Shown: piece by piece, positions 40,300 to 51,215 of the stretch
How the letters are laid out: each line of letters begins with the position of its first letter
Numbering within the stretch: position 1 is the stretch's first letter
Source: Catonia carolina
Lineage: Eukaryota > Arthropoda > Insecta > Hemiptera > Achilidae
Assembly: GCA_035578175.1 (NCBI GenBank)
Contig: JAQMRL010000002.1
Location: forward strand, 80,509,325 to 80,573,324
Direction of reading: 5' to 3'
Length of the DNA stretch: 64,000 nt
Translations under genes and position numbers: made by a program
Notes under the pieces: model-generated
What the model was told of the DNA's origin: nothing
The model's database searches: none
The model's input: the letters and a program-made list of their open reading frames with translations, nothing else

Positions 40300-40800
40300 A
40301 CGATCCTTTATGAACCCGCAAAGATAGAAATCACACGGCGTCGGGTGACTATGGAGACCATGGAAAACGAGCCCTGTCATTGCACCCCTTGCAGGCAATC
40401 CAACGGTTGGGTAAAGTGATGTTCAGCCAATCGCGTACTTTGCTATGCCAGTGAGGTGGCCCACCATCTTGCTGGAAAATGAAATTCTCTGGCTCCTCAT
40501 CTTCCAACTGAGGGAAGAGCCTTAGCTGTAGAGTATCAAGGTAAGAAGCACCAGTTACAGTTGCTTCAACAAAAAAGAAAGGCCCGTAAAATTTCCGCCG
40601 GGACATGGCACAAAAAACATTCAATTTAGGGAAGTCTTGTTGTTGCACTTGTACCATTGCGTGAGGATTTTCTGTGCCCCAGATTAGCACATTATGAGTG
40701 TTCACTTGTCCACTAAAGTGAAAGGTTGACTCATCACTGAAGACGATATGATGTGTAGTAACACATCAGCCATATTGTACCGCGACATGGTGAACCAATA
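40300..40800 (-). pseudogene. DDE transposase fragment (Tc1/mariner-like)
   Basis: The minus strand reads VFSDESTFHFSGQV, THNVLIWGTENPHAMVQVQQ, LNVFCAMSRRKFYGPFFFVE and NFIFQQDGGPPHWHSKVRDW. After a frameshift near 40350 comes PTPCDFYLCGFIKD. The three acidic positions (SDES, QQDG, PCDF) fit an IS630/Tc1/mariner DDE core. It ends where R401 begins. Confidence 0.8.
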
Positions 40801-40887
40801 TCAAAACCTCCATATGATTTTTTTCACAGGCTTTTATTATAGCAGTAATTTTTCTTAAAATATATTTCTTAAATTTTCTTTTTCCAG

Positions 40888-41048
40888 ATAATGTTGCAAT
40901 GAGAGGTGAAAGACTAGAACTACTAGTGTGCAAAACTGAAAATTTGAGTGCGAATTCTGTCACGTTCAGAACGCAGAGTCGGAATCTACAACGCGCACTG
41001 TTCTGGAAAAATGTTAAACTCTATGTTATTATGGCTCTCATCATACTT
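40888..41048 (+). CDS. Vamp7: Vamp7 coding exon 4 (SNARE motif and anchor start)
   Basis: Acceptor CTTTTTCCAG at 40878-40887. Its first two bases complete Asp145. It then encodes NVAMRGERLELLVCKTENLS, NSVTFRTQSRNLQRALFW and KNVKLYVIMALIIL. This is the second half of the SNARE helix, the basic juxtamembrane part and the beginning of the anchor. Donor CTT/GTAAGT at 41049, phase 0. Reading through the donor would add an unrelated acidic tail to a stop at 41129; the exon at 42835 restores the family ending. Confidence 0.93.
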
Positions 41049-41319
41049 GTAAGTTTATTTATTTTACCATTAGAACGAGAGGATATGGAGGAAGCTTTCT
41101 TTGGCTTCCTCCATAATCCTTTCTGCTAATTGCTTGTGCCCTCCATCATCTGGCACCCATAAATATCAAATGGTTTGTGACATCTTCCAAGTATAGATAG
41201 GCCCACATAAGAACCGGGATGTGCAATGTCATAGCTTCAGTATACTAACATAAACAAAAACATTTATCACAACTCGATGTACCTTTCCATACATTGCTGT
41301 CATCCAGGTGGATGAGAAA

Positions 41320-41470
41320 CCCTACTCTAGGTACTCTCTCTCTCACACACTTTCTCTCCCTACCCGTCACCCCTCCCTCTCTTTCACACTCTCTCCCTTT
41401 CCCTCCCTCTCTTTCTCTCTCTGTCACACTCTATCTCTCAATCTCTCTCTCTCTCACACACACATTATCC

Positions 41471-41503
<33 letters not shown>

Positions 41504-41620
41504 ACCTATCTCTCTTTCTTTCTCTCCCTATCTCTCTCTTTTTCTTTCTCTCTCCCCCTCCCTCCCTACCTACCTACCTCCCTCCCTCCATCCATCCATC
41601 CGTCTGTCTGTCTGTTTCCA
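41320..41620. repeat. Pyrimidine-rich (TC)n microsatellite
   Basis: About 300 bases of TCTC/TCCC on the + strand with late (TACC)n, (TCCA)n and (TCTG)n runs, in Vamp7 intron 4. The apparent serine/leucine frames across it are artefacts of the repeat. Confidence 0.95.
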
Positions 41621-42104
41621 AAAATTGAAAAGAAGCAATACGCACGTGCACGAATAAGTTGCACTCATGCTTTTCTTTTGTTATTGTCATACTTTTTTGG
41701 CGGAATGTGTAAGTAGCGGGGCAGAGACAATGTGCAGTCATAAAATACCTTTACTCCTCTCTTTCCCCTAGTTTGTATTCAGCCCGGTTGTTACAAGGGC
41801 GTAGCTGTACTCCTTCCTAGTTAAAAAAGGCTGGATGAATACTGAACATTTTGTTTCTCTGCTGATTCCACTGAAATAAGTTTAGTTGGATCTTTGTCTG
41901 TTTGGTATGGCATCACATAAATATACCGGAGCTTAGATTCGATGAATTTTGTTATTTTTAAGTTCCAGATGCGAACAGGATGAATGTAGGCTACATTTTT
42001 TTAATATTGGTGGTTCAGTCCGATGAGTAAACAAAAACTATGAATAATTTTATTATTCTATTTTATATAGTAAATTCACTAACCTGTTTTTAAGCTGCCT
42101 TTAT

Positions 42105-42830
42105 TTTTACTTTCTCTTGCCTATATGAATATATAGGAAGGAAAGTATTGTTTTCATGTCGATTTTAAGAAATCGAGTTTTCACTGGATCCACACGTTTT
42201 CAGAACCCCTGAACCCCAAATACATTTTTTTAGCGATTGGTTTGTGTGCATGTGTGTTCGTGTGAGGGCGTGGGCAAGAGCACACGGGTGTGTGTGCGCG
42301 CGTGCGCGTGTGTGCAAATATCTTAAGAACGGAACATTGTATCAACTTAAAACTTGAAACTTAAGTTACATGCCACTACCAGACCCAACACAAACATTTT
42401 CACTGAATTAAATTTACAAAAATGTTTTTGTATAATGCTTAGTGTAGCGGTAATTAGCGATTTTCTGTTTTTTTCTCACAGAAATGTGTGAAAAATAGAT
42501 TTTTTTAAGATTTTGGCCTTAGTATGCATTTTACGACAAAAGTGTCTAATAATAAAATTTATAGGAAATTAAAAGATGTACAACTTTTATTTAAAGCATT
42601 TTTCTCTATATAGCGTGAAAGAGTGATTTTCCGTATTTTTAAGCCAAACCGAGGTTGGTTTTCATTTTGCGTCTTTCGCTCATAATTAAAATTAGGTTAT
42701 ATTTATTGAGGTTAGTTTTTTTTTGTTTATTTCTAATGTTTTATTACTAATGTTAGGTTTATTGTTAATTATTTGCGTTGGTAAGAGAAAATTGTTTGAG
42801 TGTTTCACACCAGATTTTTTTTGTTTGATT
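42105..42830 (-). mobile_element. Repeat B, internally deleted, abutting Vamp7 exon 5
   Basis: Starts TTTCTCTTGCCTATATGAAT and has a (GT/GC)n expansion at 42240-42315. It lacks the GATAGGG segment, then resumes GCGGTAATTAGCGATTTTCT and ends TGTTTCACACCAGATTTTTT at about 42822, a few bases before the exon 5 acceptor. Antisense relative to its tRNA-headed relatives. Confidence 0.75.
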
Positions 42831-42834
42831 TCAG

Positions 42835-42900
42835 GTAATCATATACTTTATAATTTCAATGTTCTGTGGATTGTCGTTACAAAATTGTTCATCTGGATAA
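42835..42900 (+). CDS. Vamp7: Vamp7 coding exon 5 (anchor end and stop)
   Basis: Acceptor TTTGATTTCAG at 42824-42834. It encodes VIIYFIISMFCGLSLQNC then SSG and TAA at 42898-42900. Joined to exon 4 this completes a membrane anchor of about 21 residues and a short cysteine-containing lumenal tail, as in vertebrate VAMP7 (IYIIVSPLCGG...SC). Too short to be found by frame length alone. An ATTAAA at 43142 and AATAAA at 43412 are possible polyadenylation signals. Confidence 0.9.
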   Translation, partial: VIIYFIISMFCGLSLQNCSSG

Positions 42901-44250
42901 AAAGGAATGTTTCGATCTGAGTAAAAGGTATTCATCACGATCGCTACGTTTGTTTGGCTGCTTACGTTTTCTCCACTACAGTTTCATACTAAAGATAAAC
43001 TTACCTACTTTTTATATCATTCATCATTATTATTATTATTAAGGATTATTAATGTTATCTATATTATCTTTTTACATTTATACTGCTGTAAAATCTTGTT
43101 AAGTCGGATATCCAGGTAACTCACATTTGTTTACGAATATAATTAAAGAAATTATTATTTTATCAAACATCCTCTATGTAGGATTTTAAACAGCCGTATT
43201 ATTTAACATTGAAATATATATTTCTAACCACCAGAATATGGTAACAGAAAACACATACCAATGTTTATAGCGCTTTCATGTATCTTGACACATATTCAGT
43301 AAATTAAAATTCTTTAAAAAAAATTTTCACATCAAAATTTAAAACTTCCTACTCCTACCATTGTAGATAAGGAATCATGATTCCTGTAGCGAATCTTATG
43401 ACACAGCCATAAATAAACACTCGCCACTCCAGCAGCGCTTCACGCTGCTTCCGTGTCTCGGCCTGAAAGGGGTAGATAAATCAGAATTCATAAGTGGATC
43501 ACGACCATTTGCCAAAAGGTGAAGTTCAGCCGCCAAAGGGGTTGGGTATCATCACAATATTTTGTTATTTGAAGATATGAAAGTTAATGTTTAAAGTTTC
43601 AAAATTTTAACTTTGAATGTTGAGGTTTGAATGTATAATACTTTGAGTTTTTCGTTTTCTCATGCGACCTGAAAATGTTCGGGTTACCAAATGATTATGT
43701 TATGTCTTTGCGAAATAACATGCCGTTTAAATATTATGTCGTGTATTCAAAAAATTTTAAAATTTTTGTTGGGGTAGCAATCACCATAGGACCCCGATTT
43801 AAAATTAGTAAATTCTCCTTGTGACATGTATTAAATAAATAAATTGGAAGGAAATCAACACACATTTCAAACGTGAAAAAATTCCCAAATTATGTAGAAT
43901 ATTAATTAAAGTACAAAATAACAAATTACAAATTTTAGCAGAATTTACTCTCATATTTTTACAATCAATTCTGTCTGTAGACATAAAATGAACACTTTTA
44001 TACGTGATTTAATATGGTAGACTGACAGATTTCACACTTTTTCAAAATATTATAGTGTTTTACCGTGCGCACTATTATGCAAATATTTTATATTGAAAAA
44101 AATGTGGAAGTGTCTTCACACAACAATGTATTTAACAATAAAACTCTGCTAATAATTTCACAAAAATGATTCCGTTATGCATGTACAAAAAATATTTGAC
44201 AAGCTCGAAAATAATAATAAATACACAAATGTATAAAATAAAACTTAAAA
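42901..44250. other. Vamp7 3' flank, nothing further recognised
   Basis: AT-rich sequence that probably holds the Vamp7 3' UTR at its start. No mobile element or coding signature was recognised up to the LINE at 44253. Confidence 0.45.
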
Positions 44251-44252
44251 TA

Positions 44253-44863
44253 AAACGTTGTCTCAAATAATGGGAGTGTTAAGCTAGAAGTTCTAAATAG
44301 AGTGAATAAAGGATCCTCCTTCTTTTACCAAGTGCGGAACTTAGTCTGGGATAATACAGTTCCCATAAGAGCCAAACAGACCATGTTTAAAACATATCTT
44401 CTTCCAATAATGACATATGGCCTAGAAAGCAGCTGTGTCTTATTGAAAGGGGACATTAGCAAATTACAGGCATGTGAGATGAAATTTTTAAGATCAGCCT
44501 TGCAGAAGACCAGAAGAGACAAGGTCAGAAATGAATATATAAGAAGAGATACGCAGGTGACCTTAACGATGGAAGAAAGATTACGTACCGCAAGACTCAA
44601 ATGGTTTGGACATGTACAAAGGATGCCAGAGGCACGTATCCCCAGACAGTACTTGGACATGGAGGTATCTGGAAAGAGACCCGTTGGACGTCCCAGAAGA
44701 AGATGGACTGACCAAATAAGGGATGATCTCCTAACAAAAGGAATGACACTACAGGATATCAGAATACAAAAGGTATATCAAGATAGAGATAGATGGAGGC
44801 ATATCGTCCACTCAAATCCTACCCGGCCTGCTGGAAGGATACCCAGATGATGATGATGATGAC
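44253..44863 (+). mobile_element. RTE-like LINE, 5'-truncated copy 3
   Basis: Nearly identical to 6050-6651 (NKGSSFFYQVRNLVW to GRIPR), with a one-codon insertion in GLESSCVL and an open frame of 182 codons (44302-44850). The tail is (ATG)n. AAAACTTAAAA lies just before (44240-44250) and directly after, a probable 11-bp target duplication. Confidence 0.85.
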
Positions 44864-44904
44864 GATGAAAACTTAAAAGTTTAACCCAGAAATTAATAAA
44901 ATAT

Positions 44905-46046
44905 TGTGACACTTATAGCTAAGGTCCGTTTCGGGATCTAGGTAATTAAATAATTAATACACTAAAGTTTACAATTACAAGTATTTATTACAACTAAAAG
45001 ATTTACAAAATAAATAATAAACTAATTATATTGAAGTAATACAATAAATAACTTAATAATTTACTTAGCACTACTTACAATCAATTATATAGAATACACA
45101 TTCACAATAAAAGTGAATACAATATGCACAAATACAATACGACTGAATAACAATGCTTCGGAAACCCGTTGACCTGTTCTAATGGAGTTACCTTCTAACA
45201 CATGTAGTAAATACTCGTCAAAGATCAAACGAATACTAACTCTCGATCGCACCTGGGGCTCCCTTTTTATAGGTTAGATGAAGGAGGTTTCTCGAAGGAC
45301 ACAGAAATTCAATCAAAAAGATAATTTCAGAGTGGTAGAGAAATTCCATGAAAATAATAAAGTACAAAAAACCTTTTTTACTGGAAAAGTCTTAACTATT
45401 GAGCCTTTAACCAGTATCATCAGGAAAAAAAGGATATCCTTCCTGGGACATATATTGAGAATGGAGGATACAAGATTACTAAGAAGGATGACTGAGTTTT
45501 TCTGGCAAAAGAAGATGACACCAAACTGGATAAAGGAAGTCAAAAAGGATATGGAGGAACTAAACATCACAATAGCTGACCTCAAAACTAAGTCGGGGAG
45601 CTACAGGACATACAAACAGCGATCGGTTAAATTTAGGGAACAAATGAGGGTCAGGAAAGCCATGGTGATTTCGGACGCTGAGAGACTGAGAAGATCCGAA
45701 ACATTGAAGAATTATTGGCGAAGAAGAGGAGAAGTACGGGAACGACAACTGCGGAGGCGTTTGGGTGGAACATCTGAAAGAGCTAGACGTTGAAAGATTG
45801 AACTTAAGTGGTCCTTTGTGGCCGTAGAAAAAAAAAAAAAAAAAATAGAAAGTGTTACAGGTAATCAACCGGCCCTTTCATAAATAGTTGTACAACAATA
45901 ACCCTACCTTCTGACACACAATAGCGCGGTCATTTAAAGAACCTCTATTGTTACTTTTCCACTCTATTATGTACTCTTTACCATTTTATGAATGAAGTAG
46001 CCTACTAGAAATTTCGCGAACCATCCCCTTCTTTGATATTGTCACA
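44905..46046. mobile_element. Probable solo LTR interrupted by a LINE tail
   Basis: The ends TGTGACAC and TTGTCACA form the inverted TG...CA terminus of an LTR, flanked by ATAT on both sides (44901-44904 and 46047-46050), a 4-bp duplication. Removing the nested LINE piece (about 45270-45850) leaves roughly 560 bp. No internal gag/pol is nearby. Confidence 0.55.
45270..45850 (+). mobile_element. LINE C-terminal tail with poly-A
   Basis: The + strand frame (45278-45793) encodes IIRKKRISFLGHILRMEDTR, WIKEVKKDMEELNI and a highly basic, Arg-rich end. An A-run follows at 45829-45845. Same type as the reversed copy at 55801-56314. Confidence 0.75.
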
Positions 46047-46344
46047 ATATTTTCTCATTTGGAGGTGGTTATGGAAAAAGGATCCAATCCAAATAAAGTT
46101 TATTTTCAGATAAGAACGGTTAAAGCTTTTCTTGTATTCTAATTATGTGTTTTTAATATATTTTTGTTCTTTTAAATTACATTGGAAAACCTAAAAAAAT
46201 TTCTTTAACAAGAAATGTTAATATTTTTCAGGGTTATTTGGTTTTTTTTAAAGAAAGTTGTGGGTTGGTTCCTTATTTTTTTGCAGAATAATAACTACCG
46301 AAACATCTTTAATATAAATTTCAATAATAACCTGTACCTTTATT

Positions 46345-46585
46345 CAAAAATAAATCTTTTAATGCATCCTGCAGTTTCAAATTATTTCTATTTCATATAA
46401 TGAATTTATATAATAATTTCACCAACCTTCTTTTTAAACTGCGTCACCTTTATTTTTATTCTTTACTTACATATGTTTCGGTGGATCCACCATCATCAGA
46501 GTAAATAAAAAAATTGTTATCTCACTTATTTAAAATTTACAGAAGATGATACATCTTCAGTCATTTGTATAAAACTTTTATACAT
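46345..46585. repeat. Half copy of the 6843 foldback
   Basis: Shares AATGCATCCTGCAGTTT, AATTTCACCAACCTTC, TTTCGGTGGATCCACCATCA and CATCTTCAGTCATTTGTATA with the left arm at 6815-7025. The right arm is missing. Confidence 0.7.
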
Positions 46586-46591
46586 AACATT

Positions 46592-47056
46592 TGTCAACTT
46601 CCCTCGCAGTAGTGCGTCGATGGCTGCTTCGTCGTGTGTGGGTTCGGTGGGCGTAAGGCTCAGTTGAGGGACCACTGTGGGTATTGCTCGCATCAGTGGG
46701 TGATGACGGTCTGGTCAACGGCTTACGGTGACGGGTCAGCGAGCGGAAGCATCATCTTCTCTCTTGCGGGGGTGTCGATTAATCTTCACTGGAGTCCGGC
46801 AACCGTGTGCCGTAACGGACGTCTTGTCTGCTGTCTGGTTCGAAGTGAATCTCTCTGCGTCTTGATCGGAATTGAATCGCCCGGCTCAGTGCAGTGCTCT
46901 TTATATAGTCGCCAAGAGCGGCTACTGGCTTGGCCTTGATGACAAAGGCCTCTTGTCGGTGCGCCGCTAAAGGGCCTACCGCGCCGACAAAGGCCGGAAG
47001 AAGTATTGAAGGCCGGCAACACAGTAAATGATTAATTAGAAGGGGTGGCGGTGACA
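46592..47056 (-). mobile_element. Candidate solo LTR with promoter
   Basis: A GC-rich block whose minus strand starts TGTCACCGCC and ends AGTTGACA. It contains ACTATATAAAGAGCACTGCA, a TATA box with a plausible initiator about 25-30 bases on. The layout resembles a gypsy/BEL-type LTR. No matching target duplication or second LTR was found, so the assignment is tentative. Confidence 0.4.
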
Positions 47057-47262
47057 GTACAAAATTCAAAAAGAGTATAGAATAAGAATAAAAGTCAGTA
47101 TCAAAAAATTGCATCTCTTAAAAAGTATTTAAAAGACACATTACACAAAACAAATTGTCAACATCAGTCCCATATAAAAAAATAATCAATTAATGTTATA
47201 CAATAACAATAAATAAACAATTATACAATACAAAACACAAATTTACACTCCATCGTTTATAA

Positions 47263-47721
47263 CAGGGGTTCTCAACCTGGGGGATGTGCCCCCCTGGGGG
47301 GGCGTAGAAGATTTTCAAGGGAGGCGTCATCTTATTAGAATAGAAAAAAAACTATGATTAACAGGTTAGTTCCTGCCTTTATATTTCAAACACCATTATT
47401 TTATTGTACAACACTCAATGTTAGAGTTTAATGATTTCGTAAACAATTAATTATATTTTAAGTTTTTTGGTTCTGTGATTTGACTGTATGTTGAAAAATG
47501 TATTGAAGGTAGTATTAAACATTTTGTAAAAAGTTATCAAATATTAATTGTATTACTTGCAAGTATAACCTTTATCCCGCCCCTAAACTCGCTATAGTTA
47601 CAAATTGAAATTCTACTACGTACTTGTGTTGACCATATAAGGGAGTAATAGTACAGGGGAGGCGTGACAAAAAGCCAGTCTACTAAGGGAGGCACAGAGC
47701 CTGAAAGGTTGAGAACCCCTG
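47263..47721. mobile_element. Non-autonomous hAT element, copy 2
   Basis: 459 bp, same family as 8350-8800, ends CAGGGGTTCTCAACC and GGTTGAGAACCCCTG. Flanks GTTTATAA and GTTTATTT are an 8-bp duplication with two changes. Confidence 0.88.
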
Positions 47722-47729
47722 GTTTATTT

Positions 47730-48260
47730 ATTCGGGGATTGTATTGTACGAAGACTTATCAATCTGGTAAGACTTTAATCTTGTTTTTCTGTTATCCTGG
47801 GTGGACTCCAGTCCATATCGATGTGACTTAACAAGATTTAACTACAACATATATAGGTAATATTTTAACTTTGTTATTAGAATTGAAAGTGTGATACATG
47901 TATATATTTAAAATTATATTTTTATAATATATAATAATACGATATAATATTTACTTATATAAGGTACTACTACTACTATTATATTGTACGATTGTAATAT
48001 TATTTTTAGCATCTTTTATGTATTTAGTTAATCTAAATGTATTTATTCAAATATGTTTATATTATAATTATGTACGTTTCTCATGTCTGTATATTTTTGT
48101 AATCGTATTTCTAAATTGATAAGTTTTAGTTTTGTTTGTTTTATTTTATTTTTTTTTATCTAATGTTTAATGTTTGTTATAAATTTGTCTGTGCTATTTA
48201 TAAATTTTATATTTTAAAAAAAGTGTGAAAGTGTTAGCGGTCCTAGATTTCATTCCACGT
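47730..48260. other. AT-rich region, nothing recognised
   Basis: No coding, repeat or RNA feature recognised. Confidence 0.45.
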
Positions 48261-48266
48261 ATATCG

Positions 48267-48515
48267 TCCATCCAATGGTAAACTCATGAATGTGCAAATT
48301 CTCAGTTTTACAGGAGAGCAAAAAACAAATTCAATGATTTCTTCTTTAACACACTTGGTGTATTTTCGTAACTTTACAAAGGATGTATCTCCCTAACCAC
48401 ACAAGATACGTACTCACAAGTTTACTAGAACATGCGTTGGGTTGTATACATCAGCATCCACTAACAAACTCATATTTCCAAAATTTGCACATTCGCGAGT
48501 TTACCATTGGAAGGA
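48267..48515. repeat. Inverted repeat with 33-bp arms
   Basis: TCCAATGGTAAACTCATGAA with TGTGCAAATT at 48267-48300 faces AAATTTGCACATTCGCGAGT with TTACCATTGGA at 48481-48515. The surrounding 180 bp have no recognised content. Confidence 0.65.
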
Positions 48516-48869
48516 TGATATGATTCAATGTCACTTGTTTGTTGTCAACATCCATATCGCTTGCGTACAATATCGTACATCCAATGAACTTGAATTCTCT
48601 GATGTGTTCATTACCTTGATCATTCAACATACATAAAATGACATATGTTGCGAAAATGCAACAGTGCTAGTCCTTATAGAAACAAAAGAAAATTATGGAA
48701 ATGTTTAATTTTATATTGTTAAAGTAGAACTTCACTTGCAATAATAATGGTGCAACTTGCACAGGCAACCCAATATTACCAGAATAAAAAACTTGTGACA
48801 CCAAGAACAGTTAGCAACCTGCCAGCAGAGCAGCACACAGTGTTATACAAAACATACCCGTGAGGTACA

Positions 48870-49149
48870 GTATTTAGATGAGTTGAAGTCCCCTAGCCGT
48901 GGGAGTGAGAGAATGGATAACGCTCTCACTCGCACAACCCATACACGCCTACCCAATAACATTGTCGTATAATTTCACTCATTGTTGTGAGCAAGCGTTT
49001 ATGCACGCAGTAAACTAACAAGCAAAATAACGACTATAGTATGTTTTCAGATTTGGATTGTTACGGTAAAGACCTTTGAGTGCATGCGTAGTTATGCCAC
49101 ATATCTCCCTCTCACTCGCTCGGCTATGGGACATTAGTTCGTCTGATAC
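48870..49149. mobile_element. MITE family D, copy 3
   Basis: Same inverted ends and length as 1094-1373. It lies in otherwise unassigned DNA (48520-48869 holds nothing recognised). Confidence 0.75.
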
Positions 49150-49319
49150 CTATACCACTGTACAGGTTTCCTCACCAGCATTTACTGTGAGAGGTATGAT
49201 AGAAATACAACGGTACATTTCTGTTAGCTGGTTACCACATGTAAGCGATCTGGCACCACCAATCTGTGGCCACCATTCACTGTGCACTTGTCCTTACTTT
49301 TGACCACTTATAAAACAAC

Positions 49320-49861
49320 CACATTTTTTTTCATCCAGGAGACTCCAAAGAGAGTATAGGACATGTCAAGATAAAACTGATAAACTGAAAGTTTATCACC
49401 AATGATAAATTTTTATCACTTACCACCAAAAATTGTTTTTGCTACTGCTTACTTCAGTAGGCTTGTCATGAATCCTATTGAATCAAATATCACACACAAT
49501 GAAAAATCAAAAAATCAAACACAATGATAAATTCATCACTTACCAATAATTTCCTCCTGCTACTGCTTAACTCAGCAGGCTTGTCATGAATCCCTTTGTA
49601 TCAAATTGAACACAATATTTGTTTAATTAAAGTTAAATACGAAAATTATTTAGAAAGGAATTCGTGCACACTGGTAAAATGTTTCATCAATCAAATATTG
49701 TTTTAGCTTTTTTTTAAAATGACTTAAATTGTCACAACTTTTTAAACCTTGAGGCAATTTATTGATGTATTTTCTACCTGCATAAGTTGGTTTTTGTTCA
49801 AACAATTTAGTGTTGTGATTAGCAACATAATAATCGATTCTGTTTCGTGTGTAGTGGTTGT
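49320..49861 (-). mobile_element. Jockey/CR1-like LINE A, short 3' copy
   Basis: T-run then GGAGACTCCAAAGAGAGTAT. The minus strand codes for the extreme C-terminus (NTKLFEQKPTYAGRKYINKL). 5' end at about 49861. The following 49862-50235 shows nothing recognisable. Confidence 0.75.
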
Positions 49862-50235
49862 GATGATGACATGATCATTGATGTTCAGAAGGAAAAATAT
49901 TTTTTCCGTACACCATCTTCTGGTATGAACTTGAGATGTTATGTTGCTTTTTTCAATTCTCTTATGGCTTTATCTAACAATAAATTAAATAAAACAGATG
50001 ACAGCTATACTATTTTTCAAGGCTGATGATCTATAAACATATGCATTGCCCCCTACCCACTTTATAGCTAGCCAATCACTTGCCAACAACATTGCCAATA
50101 CTTGCTCTTGTAGCTCTGTTAAATATTTAGTCAGCCATTTTTTGGTCTTTCAATAATAATTATAACCTACAAACATACAATCAGCTGATTATTATTATAA
50201 AGTATTGCATGTTAACATGCTCTAATAATAATACC

Positions 50236-50563
50236 CTAACCCACCGGGTTAGTCTAGAGGTAAAGTCGTTGCCAAAATCAGCTGTTTAACAGCTGATTTT
50301 CGGAGACAAAGGTTCCTGGTTCAAATACTAGTAAAGGTAGTTATTTTTATACGGATTTGAATACTAGACAGTGGTTGTGGGTGTACTTTGATGGTTGGGG
50401 TTTAATTAACCATACTCTCTCAGGAATGGTCGACCTGAGTCTGTACAAGGCTACACCTCATTTACACGTCATACATATCATCCTCATCTGATTGGGTCAT
50501 TGGGTTGCTTATTGTTCTAAATTGAACAGATTGCAACGTACACAAATTAGGAATAAAAAAAAA
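50236..50563 (+). mobile_element. SINE T1, full plus-strand copy
   Basis: A box GTTAGTCTAGAGG at 50248-50260, a CAGCTGTTTAACAGCTG hairpin, B box GGTTCAAATAC at 50318-50328 and a short A tail at 50555-50563. ACATGCTCTAATAATAATACC on the left and ACATGCTCTATAATACC on the right form the target duplication, drifted by 4 bases. Confidence 0.88.
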
Positions 50564-50577
50564 ACATGCTCTATAAT

Positions 50578-50806
50578 ACCTTGGACACATCATGAGGGGG
50601 CCTAAATACGAGATTCTGCATCTCATAATTCAAGGGAAACTCGTTGGTAAACGCTCGGTGGGATGCAGACGAATATCCTGGTTAAGAAACCTAAGAGAAG
50701 CGTTTAACTGGTCGTCGCATGACCTTTTCATAGCAGCAGTGGACTAGGTACGACTGACCATGATGATAGCCAACCTTCGTAATGGAGAACGCACCTGAAG
50801 AAGAAG
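50578..50806 (+). mobile_element. LINE tail with target duplication
   Basis: Encodes LGHIMRGPKYEILHLIIQGK, RRISWLRNLREAFNWS and, after a TAG, VRLTMMIANLRNGERT, then a (GAA)n tail. ATGCTCTATAAT at 50566-50577 and 50807-50818 is the duplication. Same lineage as 54669 and 62923. Confidence 0.88.
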
Positions 50807-51092
50807 ATGCTCTATAATCAATGTGTTCAGTACAAGATGCAAGACGAGAGTAAACTATTGTGGCTCTTATACGTATGTGTGCATAATGTTTGTCAGGTAC
50901 AATCTGACAACGCTAACAAACGTTCTGATTGGTCTAAATGTGTGGAACAGCAGAGCTCATCGACTGTGAAAAGCATATTACATCATCGTCTCAACCCCAT
51001 GTTCACAATCTCGGATTATGATTCTCCAGCTAAGGAATCTCATATTAATTGAGTCAATGATCATAAAATTTAAAAATAACAACTGATAGATA

Positions 51093-51215
51093 AGATTACT
51101 TGAGTCACAAGAATACCTTTTGTGTATGGATGGGCTGTGAGGAAGAGAAGAGAAAATCTGACAGTGCTGCCAAACTCAACAGTGGGACACTATATTTCAC
51201 TGTGCAATATTTTTT
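51093..51215 (+). repeat. Element G non-coding fragment
   Basis: GAGTCACAAGAATACCTTTT, GACAGTGCTGCCAAACTCAA and TTTCACTGTGCAATA follow the same order as 4270-4380 and 4850-4970. A SINE V copy is inserted at its end. Confidence 0.6.

Larger units (their letters stand above)
39165..40300 (-). mobile_element. R401 copy split by a hAT element
   Basis: R401 (GTTGTTTAGGTGATCAGCC at 39167) is interrupted at its CTCTAGAG site by the hAT element 39211-39945. It resumes at 39954 (GGCTAAGTAAAATGAGGAGT) and ends CTGTCTGTTATGGGCAA at about 40300. Confidence 0.82.
26283..42900 (+). other. Vamp7: Vamp7 gene (R-SNARE), coding span
   Basis: Five coding exons joined at consensus splice sites give 219 codons. 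Human VAMP7 is 220 residues and aligns along its whole length (from memory of the family). VAMP7 is a longin-type R-SNARE of late endosomes, lysosomes and secretory vesicles that pairs with syntaxins and SNAP-25-type proteins in membrane fusion. Longin domain: residues 1 to about 115. SNARE motif: about 124-180 with zero-layer Arg142. Membrane anchor: about 189-209, then a short lumenal tail. Introns: 26495-33528, 33667-38727, 38819-40887 and 41049-42834. No lesion was seen in the reading frame. Confidence 0.93.

Noticed and set aside
40899..41129. Vamp7 ending at the 41129 stop (read-through of exon 4)
   Set aside because: It gives an acidic tail unlike the family. A strong donor at 41049 and a matching exon at 42835 restore the expected anchor and tail.
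41294..41716. 140-codon Ser/Leu/Pro-rich frame
   Set aside because: It is a translation of the (TC)n microsatellite. Two overlapping frames give similar low-complexity peptides.
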